Origin: an uncultured Actinomycetes bacterium
GTDB taxonomy: Bacteria; Actinomycetota; Actinomycetes; Nanopelagicales; Nanopelagicaceae
Direction: 5' to 3'
DNA length: 6,371 nucleotides
Assembly: GCA_903875815.1 (NCBI GenBank)
Contig: CAIQXR010000166.1
Span: 1-6,371 of the forward strand
A program made the translations under genes and the position numbers. Below, in pieces: positions 1 to 5,611 of this stretch. The notes beneath the pieces were generated by a model, which had not been told where the DNA came from, searched no databases, and worked only from the letters and a program-made list of their open reading frames with translations. Position 1 is the stretch's first letter, and the number at the start of each line of letters is the position of its first letter.

Positions 1-1236
1 ATTTTAAGCAATAACGGTTATAGCACCGTTAATATCGGCATCAAACAAACTGTCAATCAGATCATTGATGCGGCAGAAAGTAATGACGTTGATGTGATCG
101 GTATGAGCGGACTTCTCGTTAAATCAACGGTCGTCATGCGTGAGAATTTGCAAGAGTTGGTCAGCAGAGATTTGTCCGAGAAATGGCCGATCATTTTGGG
201 CGGGGCAGCGCTGACGCGCACCTTCGTCGAACAAGATTTAGCCGATGAATTCCCGGGCACAGTTCGATATGCACGAGATGCTTTCGAGGGTTTGCGCTTA
301 ATGGACACCATGATGGCAATCAAGAAGGGTGTGCCAGGTGCAGAATTGCCTGCACTCAAAGAGCGTCGCACACCCAATACTCGATTACTGCGAGAGCCAA
401 ATCTTGATACGACTCGTTCTGATGTAAGCGCAGTCAACCAACTTCCTAATCCTCCGTTCTACGGATCGCGAGTTGTTAAAGGAATTGCTCTTGCAGATTA
501 TCTCGGCATGCTCGATGAAAGAGCTCTCTTTGTCGGCCAGTGGGGACTTCAAGGTAAGCGCGGTGAATACGAGAAGATGGTGGAAGAAGAAGGTCGACCA
601 CAACTTCGGGCCCTATTAAATGAGGCTCAAGCAAATGGTTGGCTGAGCGCCGCCGTCGTCTATGGCTATTTCCCTTGCTACAGCGAAGGAAATGATTTAG
701 TAATTCTGCATCATGAAGGCCCCATGAAGGGACAGGAGCGAACTCGCTTCACCTTCCCACGACAAAGTCGTGATCGACGACTCTGTCTGAGCGACTTTTA
801 TCGCAGTAAAGAAAGTGGCGAGATTGATACGGTTGCTTTCACTGTGGTGACGATGGGGGAGAGCGTTTCCGAGGCCACTGCAAAACTTTTCGCTGCAAAT
901 AACTATCGCGAATACCTCGAACTTCACGGACTCTCCGTCCAACTCACCGAAGCTTTGGCCGAGCACTGGCATGCCCGAGTGCGCAGCGAACTTGGCTTCC
1001 ACCAAGATGATTCATCAGATATTCAAGAAATTTTGGATCAGGGATATCGCGGTTCGAGATATTCGTTCGGATATCCGGCCTGTCCTGATCTCGAGCAGCA
1101 AGTACAGCTCTGTGAACTATTGGAGCCAGAACGTATCGGGGTCAATCTTTCTGAAGAGTTCCAACTCCATCCGGAGCAAAGTACTTCAGCAATTATCGTT
1201 CACCACCCTGAAGCAAAATACTTTAATGCCAACTAG
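1..1236 (+). CDS. metH: Cobalamin-dependent methionine synthase, C-terminal part (5' truncated by window edge)
   Basis: The frame is open from base 1 to the TAG at 1234-1236 and gives 411 visible residues, about the last third of a usual ~1,150-1,250-residue MetH. Residues 1 to about 90 are the second half of the cobalamin-binding Rossmann domain, with the conserved SGLLVKS stretch and a GG near residue 68 (ILGGAAL). The DxHxxG cobalt-ligand motif must lie upstream of the window. From about residue 115 comes the AdoMet-activation domain, shown by RYSFGYPACPD (about 353-363), the counterpart of the RxxxGYPACPD AdoMet-binding motif of E. coli MetH, and by an SEEFQLHPEQSTSA end. Family knowledge: cytoplasmic enzyme that moves a methyl group from methyl-tetrahydrofolate to homocysteine; this domain reactivates oxidised cobalamin with AdoMet. 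No frameshift is seen. The HAD phosphatase start codon lies inside its last codons, so the two are probably co-transcribed. Confidence 0.96.
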   Translation: MLSNNGYSTVNIGIKQTVNQIIDAAESNDVDVIGMSGLLVKSTVVMRENLQELVSRDLSEKWPIILGGAALTRTFVEQDLADEFPGTVRYARDAFEGLRLMDTMMAIKKGVPGAELPALKERRTPNTRLLREPNLDTTRSDVSAVNQLPNPPFYGSRVVKGIALADYLGMLDERALFVGQWGLQGKRGEYEKMVEEEGRPQLRALLNEAQANGWLSAAVVYGYFPCYSEGNDLVILHHEGPMKGQERTRFTFPRQSRDRRLCLSDFYRSKESGEIDTVAFTVVTMGESVSEATAKLFAANNYREYLELHGLSVQLTEALAEHWHARVRSELGFHQDDSSDIQEILDQGYRGSRYSFGYPACPDLEQQVQLCELLEPERIGVNLSEEFQLHPEQSTSAIIVHHPEAKYFNAN

Positions 1237-1903
1237 TTCATCAGACCCACAGCTCGAATGCCAAGCCATCTTTTTCGATATGGATGGAACGTTGATCGAT
1301 TCGGAACCGCTCTGGCTCAAAAGTGAAGAAGAGCTGATGGCGCGTTATGGATATGACTGGACTCGCGCAGACCAGGAATACTGCTTGGGCGGACCACTCT
1401 CCAAAGTGGGCTTGTATATGGCCGAGAAAGCTGATGGAGCCGAAACGCCTGAGTTCTTCGTAGAGACCATGATTTCGGCGGTAGAAAGCCACTTAGAGAA
1501 CTCGCTTAATTTTATGCCGGGCGCCATTGAACTAGTGGACGAACTTCACCAACTGGGTTTTCCGTTGGCCTTAGTTACCGCAAGCCCTCGTAATCTGCTT
1601 CGCGCTACCTTGGCCGGTCTTCCCTTTAAATATTTCTCGGTCTCTGTTTCCAGTGATGACGTTACAAAAACCAAGCCCCATCCGGAGAGTTATCTTCGAG
1701 CGGCGAAAATGTTGCAGGTGGACATTTCGAAATGTTTAGTCCTCGAAGATTCCCGCACTGGCGTTACTTCGGGCTTGGGAAGTGGCGCGCGGGTGGTGGG
1801 TATTGAACATATGCTGACTTTTGACGATCATGAACGCTTGGCCACAGTGCCTTCTTTAGAAGGTATTGATGCTCACCAGCTCCTCGCTCTTCATAGCAAA
1901 TAA
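1226..1903 (+). CDS. HAD-superfamily (subfamily IA) phosphatase / phosphoglucomutase-like hydrolase
   Basis: 225 residues. All four HAD motifs are present: motif I FFDMDGT with nucleophile D18 and acid/base D20; motif II LVTAS with T118; motif III Lys in TKTKPHPE (K150); motif IV LVLEDSRTG with E174/D175 for Mg2+. The helical cap between about residues 27 and 95 is the C1 type of the beta-phosphoglucomutase/phosphoglycolate phosphatase group. Expected role: cytoplasmic Mg2+-dependent hydrolysis of a small phosphate ester; the substrate cannot be read from sequence. I chose the ATG at 1226, which overlaps the metH stop by 11 bases and leaves a normal 14-residue lead-in to motif I. The frame stays open back to 971, but that extension lies inside metH and resembles no HAD N-terminus. 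The overlap suggests translational coupling to metH. HAD genes are common next to metH in Actinobacteria, but a functional link is not established. Confidence 0.92.
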   Translation: MPTSSSDPQLECQAIFFDMDGTLIDSEPLWLKSEEELMARYGYDWTRADQEYCLGGPLSKVGLYMAEKADGAETPEFFVETMISAVESHLENSLNFMPGAIELVDELHQLGFPLALVTASPRNLLRATLAGLPFKYFSVSVSSDDVTKTKPHPESYLRAAKMLQVDISKCLVLEDSRTGVTSGLGSGARVVGIEHMLTFDDHERLATVPSLEGIDAHQLLALHSK

Positions 1904-1909
1904 CTCCGT

Positions 1910-1921
1910 TACGATAAGGGT
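1910..1921 (+). promoter_or_regulatory. Probable leaderless promoter of trmI (-10 TACGAT)
   Basis: TACGAT (1910-1915) fits TANNNT and is followed by exactly 6 bases before the ATG at 1922, so transcription would start at the A of the start codon. It lies in the 18-base gap after the HAD stop. The AAGGG at 1916-1920 is only one base from ATG, too close to act as a Shine-Dalgarno site. No good -35 is seen (CTCTTC at 17-bp spacing). Inference from pattern only. Confidence 0.55.
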
Positions 1922-2794
1922 ATGAGCACTTATTCGAACTCTCGCTCCCATACTTTCCAAATGGGCGATCGAGTCCAACTCACCGACGCCAAAGGCAAGC
2001 TTTACAGCATCACCCTCCAACCCAATCAAGAGTGGCACACACATAACGGCTGGATTGTTCACAATGAAGTCGTCGGGCTTCCTGAAGGTAGTGTTATCGA
2101 AACCACTGGTGGACTGAAGTTCCTTGCTTTCAAACCTTTGATCTCCGATTACGTTCTATCAATGCCTCGCGGTGCGACAATTGTCTATCCGAAAGATGCT
2201 GCCATGATTTTGGGTGTCGCTGATATCGCGCCTGGTACAACGGTGCTGGAGGCGGGTGTTGGTTCGGGCGCTCTCTCCATCTCGCTGCTACGCGCCGTAG
2301 GGCCAGAAGGTTCGGTTGACTCATTCGAAAAGCGCGAGGAATTCGCGCAGATAGCCACTAAGAACATCACACAATATTTTGGATCGAAGCCGGATAACTG
2401 GAGCATCACCTTAGGCGCCGTTCAAGAAGCAGAGCACACAAGGAAATATGATCGCGTGATTCTCGACATGCTGGCACCGTGGGAGTGTGTCGATATGGCC
2501 TATAACGTTCTGCATCCCGGTGGTGTCTACTTGGCATATGTTGCAACGACTACACAGCTCTCCGCCACGGCCGAAGCGATTAAAGAGAGTGGAAAATTCA
2601 CTGAGCCCGAAAGTACCGAGACCATTATTCGTGGCTGGCACCATGAAGGACTTGCGGTCCGTCCTCAGCATCGCATGATCGGACATACCGGATTCTTGCT
2701 GGTGGCTCGCAGATTGGCAGATGGCGTTGTTGCGCCCGCCCGTCGTAGACGCCCATCAAAGGGCGCCTACGGAATTAATGAAACGGAAGCGTAA
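1922..2794 (+). CDS. trmI: tRNA (adenine(58)-N1)-methyltransferase TrmI
   Basis: 290 residues, the normal size for bacterial/archaeal-type TrmI. An N-terminal beta domain (about 10-75, starting FQMGDRVQLTDAKGK) is followed by PRGATIVYPKDAAMIL, a conserved stretch ahead of the Rossmann fold. SAM-binding motif I is VLEAGVGSGALS (108-119). Motif II acidic residue is E136 in SFEKRE. The catalytic-site motif is VILDMLAPWE (179-188), the form usual in actinobacterial TrmI, with D182. The C-terminus has RGWHHEGLAVRPQHRM (237-252) and a basic RRRR tail near 274-277. Family knowledge: a cytoplasmic homotetramer that makes m1A58 (and m1A57 in some lineages) in the tRNA T-loop, stabilising tRNA. In many Actinobacteria trmI stands just upstream of the Pup-proteasome cluster (arc/mpa, dop, pup, prcBA); here the next gene, 3 bp away on the other strand, is FKBP. 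The ATG at 1922 is supported by the leaderless promoter pattern. Confidence 0.95.
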   Translation: MSTYSNSRSHTFQMGDRVQLTDAKGKLYSITLQPNQEWHTHNGWIVHNEVVGLPEGSVIETTGGLKFLAFKPLISDYVLSMPRGATIVYPKDAAMILGVADIAPGTTVLEAGVGSGALSISLLRAVGPEGSVDSFEKREEFAQIATKNITQYFGSKPDNWSITLGAVQEAEHTRKYDRVILDMLAPWECVDMAYNVLHPGGVYLAYVATTTQLSATAEAIKESGKFTEPESTETIIRGWHHEGLAVRPQHRMIGHTGFLLVARRLADGVVAPARRRRPSKGAYGINETEA

Positions 2795-2797
2795 GGC

Positions 2798-3343
2798 TTA
2801 CTTAACGCCCAAGATATCTACAACAAAGACGAGTGTTTCATTTGCTTTGATCGGTCCAGCTGCATTTGCGCCATAACCAAGTGCTGGTGGAATGATCAGC
2901 AGGCGACGTGTTCCCACCTTTGCGCCAGCCAAACCTTCTTGCCACCCTTGAATGACCTGAGCAAGAGGGAAAGTTGCCGGCGAGCCACTATTCCAGGATG
3001 ACTCAACAACTTTTCCAGTTGACCAAGCAAGCAGGGTGTACTGAACAGTGAGAGTCGAAGTAGGAAGAACTGTCGCACCAGTTCCTGTGTAAATATCCTT
3101 TGTGATCAAAGTTGTGGGTGCTGAGCCTTGTGGCGCTCCAATAGTGGGTGCCGAGCCTTCTGCTCCGGAAACTGTGATGTACTGATCTGCAGGTGAAGTC
3201 ATTGTTGAGCCTTTCTGGTTCACATTTTTGGAGTTGGCATTTTTGGAGTTTGAGACGCCACCATCGGTCGTACATGCAGAGAGTGAGAGCACGCTAACGG
3301 CGAGGAGTGAGGAAACTTTGAGAATCTGCGATTTCTTAGGCAT
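2798..3343 (-). CDS. FKBP-type peptidyl-prolyl cis-trans isomerase, secreted lipoprotein
   Basis: 181 residues. The N-terminus is a lipoprotein signal peptide: KK, then a hydrophobic run, then lipobox LSAC with C24 as the lipidated cysteine, so the mature protein should be anchored on the outer face of the membrane. Residues 25-95 are a low-complexity Asn/Lys/Ser/Gly linker with two small repeats (NSKNA/NSKNV and GSAPT twice). Residues about 97-181 are one FKBP domain: VQYTLLAW, ESSW, VIQGWQEGL (130-138), PPALGYG (152-158) and LVFVVDILGV. Pocket residues Y102, V130, I131, W134, Y157 and F173 match FKBP12 Y26, V55, I56, W59, Y82 and F99. Two differ: the usual F-D of GK-V-F-D-SSW is V113-E114, and the Arg after W117 is missing (NSG instead of xRG). 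Expected role: folding of exported proteins. It is divergent from pafB and convergent with trmI; in many relatives FKBP genes here face the same way as pafB. Confidence 0.93.
   Translation of the reverse strand: MPKKSQILKVSSLLAVSVLSLSACTTDGGVSNSKNANSKNVNQKGSTMTSPADQYITVSGAEGSAPTIGAPQGSAPTTLITKDIYTGTGATVLPTSTLTVQYTLLAWSTGKVVESSWNSGSPATFPLAQVIQGWQEGLAGAKVGTRRLLIIPPALGYGANAAGPIKANETLVFVVDILGVK
3223..3252 (-). repeat. 15-bp tandem repeat, two copies, in the FKBP linker
   Basis: CATTTTTGGAGTT occurs at 3223-3235 and again at 3238-3250, a period of 15 bp that keeps the reading frame. It encodes NSKNA-NSKNV just after the lipidated cysteine of the FKBP lipoprotein. A unit gain or loss would only change tether length by five residues. 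Confidence 0.85.
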
Positions 3344-3355
3344 GGCCGAAATCTA
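3344..3355 (-). promoter_or_regulatory. Probable leaderless promoter of the FKBP gene (-10 TAGATT)
   Basis: On the minus strand, TAGATT (3355 to 3350) is followed by TCGGCC (6 bases) and then the ATG whose A is base 3343. This is the same TANNNT-N6-ATG pattern as at trmI and pafB, so the mRNA should begin at or next to the start codon. No Shine-Dalgarno sequence is seen. The -35 position at 17-bp spacing reads GCGCTC, a poor match. Confidence 0.55.
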
Positions 3356-3389
3356 GCAAAATTCCAGGGGCTGAGCGCCACCCTCGCTA

Positions 3390-3401
3390 TAGGCTTGCCA
3401 T
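3390..3401 (+). promoter_or_regulatory. Probable leaderless promoter of pafB-pafC (-10 TAGGCT)
   Basis: TAGGCT (3390-3395) fits TANNNT and sits exactly 6 bases before the pafB ATG at 3402. No purine-rich ribosome site precedes the ATG (TTGCCAT). The -35 position at 17-bp spacing reads GGGGCT, poor. An overlapping TATAGG at 3388-3393 is an alternative -10 that would start transcription about 2 bases earlier. No PafBC-type TTGTC-containing box is visible in the 58-base intergenic region, so autoregulation by that motif is not supported. Confidence 0.5.
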
Positions 3402-4361
3402 ATGTCTGATGCCAAAACCGAGCGGTTAATTAACCTCACGCTGGCACTCTTGGCCACCAAACGGTATCTCACGAAGAGCGAAATATTCCGTACGGTCGCA
3501 GGATATGAAGGCTCACCAGAGACCATGGAACGAATGTTCGAGAGAGATAAGGACGATCTCCGATCTCTCGGCTTGACCATCTCCGTGGCCGAAATTGACC
3601 CATATTTTCAAGATGAAGCTGGTTATCGAATCATCCCAAGTAATTACGCCTTAGATCTTGGCGACCTATCTCCAGAAGATGTTGCAATACTTTCGGCAGC
3701 TGCCGCACTATGGCAGAACTCGGTTCTTTCTGAGGATTCACAAAGCGCTCTGCGCAAACTCAATTCACTCGGAATTCCGGCAGATCTCTCTGGTATGACG
3801 CAATTTGAGTATCGCTTCAACGAATCTACTGAGAATTTAACGACGATATTGGATGCCATCAACGAGCGACGAACCATCTCCTTTACTTATCGAAAGCGAG
3901 GGGAGTTCAAAAATTCTGCTCGTGAAATTGCCCCCTATGCACTGACATTATGGCGCGGCTATTGGTATGTGGGCGGCCTGGATTTGGGCAAAGGTGCAAC
4001 CCGAATGTTCAAATTGGCCCGTATGTCAGGGGATGTCATGCGAGGGAAGAAAAAGGATGCTTATGAGATTCCGAAAGACTATTCGATTTCGGATGAGCTC
4101 AAATCTCCAAAAGTTGATGAGCACGGCTCGAGTGATACCGCAGTGATTGCGGTTGATCGGGAGCTAGGTTTTTCGTTAGCACGTTCTGGGGAAATCATCT
4201 CCGAGACAGATTCTCATCTTCATTACCGCTTTCACTACCTCAATCAAGAGGTATTTCTTCGCGAGATTCTTCGAGCGGGTCGAGCAGTTCGAGTTGTCGA
4301 ACCTCAAGAACTTGCCGACCACATAGTAAGCACCTTGCAGAAAGTGGCATCACATGGCTGA
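3402..4361 (+). CDS. pafB: WYL-domain transcriptional activator subunit PafB
   Basis: 319 residues, normal for PafB. An N-terminal winged helix-turn-helix (about 1-60) includes ERLINLTLALL and the PafB-typical MERMFERDKDDLRSLGL (42-58). A middle helical part has LSPEDVAILSAAAALW (89-104). The WYL domain spans about 140-212: ERRTISFTYRKRG, REIAPYALTLWRGYWYVGG with W188-Y189-V190, then RMFKLAR with R201 and R207, residues of the putative ligand pocket. The C-terminal WCX domain (about 245-315) has VFLREILRAGR. Family knowledge: in mycobacteria PafB pairs with PafC and activates many DNA-damage genes, recA included, independently of LexA, probably on sensing a ligand through the WYL domain. The name (proteasome accessory factor) comes from gene position, not proteasome function. 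It heads an operon with pafC, overlapping by 8 bases, and seems to be leaderless. Confidence 0.94.
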   Translation: MSDAKTERLINLTLALLATKRYLTKSEIFRTVAGYEGSPETMERMFERDKDDLRSLGLTISVAEIDPYFQDEAGYRIIPSNYALDLGDLSPEDVAILSAAAALWQNSVLSEDSQSALRKLNSLGIPADLSGMTQFEYRFNESTENLTTILDAINERRTISFTYRKRGEFKNSAREIAPYALTLWRGYWYVGGLDLGKGATRMFKLARMSGDVMRGKKKDAYEIPKDYSISDELKSPKVDEHGSSDTAVIAVDRELGFSLARSGEIISETDSHLHYRFHYLNQEVFLREILRAGRAVRVVEPQELADHIVSTLQKVASHG

Positions 4362-5310
4362 AACAGCTCTTGCCAGAACGGCCCGCGCCCTCGACCTTAT
4401 TCCCTACGTGCTGGAGCATCCAGGCATTTCCCTCGGCGAACTTTCCACGGCCTTTGGCACTTCCAGCGAACAGATTGTTTCAGATCTCAATCTTCTCTTT
4501 GTCTGCGGACTTCCCGGCTATACCCCGCTTGAGTTAATTGACTTAACGTTCGATGATGGTTTTGTTTCAGTCATAGATCCCCAAGTTCTGGACCGTCCTC
4601 GAACATTTACGCAAGGAGAAGTGATTAGTCTGAAATTAGCACTCAGCGCTCTTTCAGATTTCCCCGGACTGTCAGTTGAGATGCAGGCGAAAGCTCGTGC
4701 AATGAATTTGCGTTTGCAAGATCTCCTACCGGCCAATTTAACCGGGCTTGCTGCACACCTTGGAATTACCCAAGAGCAAATCGCGTCAGATATTCGTGAA
4801 CAGATTTTGACTATTGAAAGCGCCCTTACGTCTGGTCACTGGTTGAGCTTCAAATACCTTTCAGCGACGAGTGATCGCGCAAGTGGGCGCGAAGTCATTC
4901 CTCAATCTCTGACCATGCAAGGGGAGTGGTATTACTTGCAAGCTTATGTGCCGGAAATTTCGGAGAATAGAACCTTTCGAGTAGACCGTATATCCGATCT
5001 CGCAATGAATGAATCGATATCTAGTGTTGACTCACGACGCACTGATCAGAATTTCGAGGCGGCCAATGCGGAGGCAAGAGTTCGGGTTTATCCCACCGGC
5101 GCATCATTCCTAGACGATAATTCTGCGATAATTTCCCACCGCACCGAGGTCGACAGTGCGATCGATGTCACAGTTTCGATTTTCAACGAAGAGTGGTTAG
5201 TCCGAGAGATCTTGAGTTTTGGCGGGTCGTGCGAAATTCTCGAACCCCAAAAATTGGTAGATGAGGTGCGAAATCGTGCCCAAGCAGCCCTCCTGAACTA
5301 CCTTCCATAG
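4354..5310 (+). CDS. pafC: WYL-domain transcriptional activator subunit PafC
   Basis: 318 residues, a paralogue of PafB with the same layout. An N-terminal winged helix-turn-helix (about 5-75) has ISLGELSTAFGTSSEQIVSD as the likely HTH. A helical linker carries LKLALSALSDFPG. The WYL domain is about 150-222: HWLSFKYLS, REVIPQSLTMQGEWYYLQAY with W192-Y193-Y194-L195, then RTFRVDRI with R206, R209 and R212. The C-terminal WCX domain (about 242-316) has WLVREILSFGG and EILEPQKLVDEV, which lines up with the LREILRAGR and VVEPQELADHI of PafB, direct evidence of duplication. Expected role: partner of PafB in the DNA-damage-response activator; both subunits are intact. The ATG at 4354 lies before the pafB stop (8-base overlap), with AAAGTGG about 6 bases upstream as a modest ribosome site. 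Some Actinobacteria fuse pafB and pafC; here they are separate but coupled. Confidence 0.94.
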   Translation: MAETALARTARALDLIPYVLEHPGISLGELSTAFGTSSEQIVSDLNLLFVCGLPGYTPLELIDLTFDDGFVSVIDPQVLDRPRTFTQGEVISLKLALSALSDFPGLSVEMQAKARAMNLRLQDLLPANLTGLAAHLGITQEQIASDIREQILTIESALTSGHWLSFKYLSATSDRASGREVIPQSLTMQGEWYYLQAYVPEISENRTFRVDRISDLAMNESISSVDSRRTDQNFEAANAEARVRVYPTGASFLDDNSAIISHRTEVDSAIDVTVSIFNEEWLVREILSFGGSCEILEPQKLVDEVRNRAQAALLNYLP

Positions 5311-5364
5311 AGCTAAATTCGACCATTCTGGGCGAGAATTCCAACCCTAGAGCCGCTGGGTCAG

Positions 5365-5370
5365 TAGTAT
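5365..5370 (+). promoter_or_regulatory. Candidate -10 box (TAGTAT) for tatA-tatC
   Basis: TAGTAT fits TANNNT and lies in the 109-base pafC-tatA gap. It would start transcription near 5377 and give a leader of about 43 bases before tatA. No convincing -35 is seen. TAAATT (5314-5319) just after the pafC stop is a rival. tatA could also be read through from pafC, since no terminator is evident between them. Confidence 0.3.
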
Positions 5371-5381
5371 GTGCCAAGTAC

Positions 5382-5398
5382 CGAGGGGGAGACCCTCG
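5382..5398 (+). other. Hairpin in the tatA leader
   Basis: CGAGGG (5382-5387) and CCCTCG (5393-5398) form a perfect 6-bp, mostly G-C stem around a GGAGA loop. No U-run follows, so it is not a standard terminator. It sits about 21 bases upstream of the tatA ATG, in the predicted 5' leader. It may protect the mRNA or affect initiation, but no role is shown. Confidence 0.45.
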
Positions 5399-5403
5399 CT
5401 AGA

Positions 5404-5423
5404 GAGAAATGGAAGAGAAATGG
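5404..5423 (+). repeat. Duplicated GAGAAATGG at the tatA start region
   Basis: GAGAAATGG occurs at 5404-5412 and 5415-5423, two bases apart, each holding an ATG (5409 and 5420). The second ATG is the tatA start. The first opens a 14-codon frame (5409-5453) that is out of frame with tatA and overlaps its first codons. The period is 11 bases, so the two ATGs lie in different frames. Confidence 0.7.
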
Positions 5424-5608
5424 GCTTTCTCAGAGAACCAACACATATCTTGATGCTTCTTATTGTGCTCGTGATTCTTTTCGGAGCTAAGCGACTTCCA
5501 GATTCAGCGAAAGCTGTCGGCAAATCACTGCGTATTTTCAAAGCAGAGATGAAAGACCTTAAGGAAGATGATAAAAAGTCAGGCACTGACGAGACACCAA
5601 AGAGCTAG
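5420..5608 (+). CDS. tatA: Twin-arginine translocase subunit TatA
   Basis: 62 residues, short but typical of actinobacterial TatA. One N-terminal membrane helix (about 8-21, THILMLLIVLVILF) is followed by the FG hinge F21-G22 and AKRLPD, then an amphipathic helix (SAKAVGKSLRIFKAEMKDLK) and a short charged tail. Family knowledge: TatA oligomerises in the plasma membrane to let folded proteins with twin-arginine signals pass, recruited by TatC/TatB. I chose the ATG at 5420 because MGFLREPTH leads straight into the helix as in relatives, and GGAAG (5411-5415) lies 4 bases upstream. The same frame is open from an ATG at 5369, but that adds 17 residues with Arg and Pro and no TatA likeness. tatC follows after 3 bases. 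No tatB is visible; in Actinobacteria it usually lies elsewhere. Confidence 0.92.
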   Translation: MGFLREPTHILMLLIVLVILFGAKRLPDSAKAVGKSLRIFKAEMKDLKEDDKKSGTDETPKS

Positions 5609-5611
5609 TTT

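Noticed and set aside
57..437. Antisense open frame opposite metH
   Set aside because: It lies opposite a conserved MetH coding region, has low-complexity Ser/Arg composition and resembles no protein I recognise; it is a shadow frame.
971..1225. A longer N-terminus for the HAD phosphatase reaching back into metH
   Set aside because: The frame is open but would add 85 residues with no HAD likeness inside a strongly conserved part of metH. The ATG at 1226 gives a normal family length.
2487..2678. Short plus-strand open frame inside trmI
   Set aside because: It overlaps the conserved TrmI catalytic and C-terminal region in another frame and has no recognisable domain.
2791..2801. GTAAGGCTTAC inverted repeat at the trmI/FKBP stops as a bidirectional terminator
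   Set aside because: The arms are 5 bp with a single base between them, which cannot form a hairpin, and no U-run follows on either strand.
5325..5339. ATTCT-GGGCG-AGAAT hairpin after pafC as a terminator
   Set aside because: Only 5 weak base pairs, no U-run, and a competing pairing (AATTC/GAATT) in the same bases.
5369..5419. TatA starting at the upstream ATG (5369)
   Set aside because: The added residues are charged and rich in Arg/Pro ahead of the membrane helix, unlike TatA. The ATG lies within the candidate -10 box, and a ribosome site fits the ATG at 5420.
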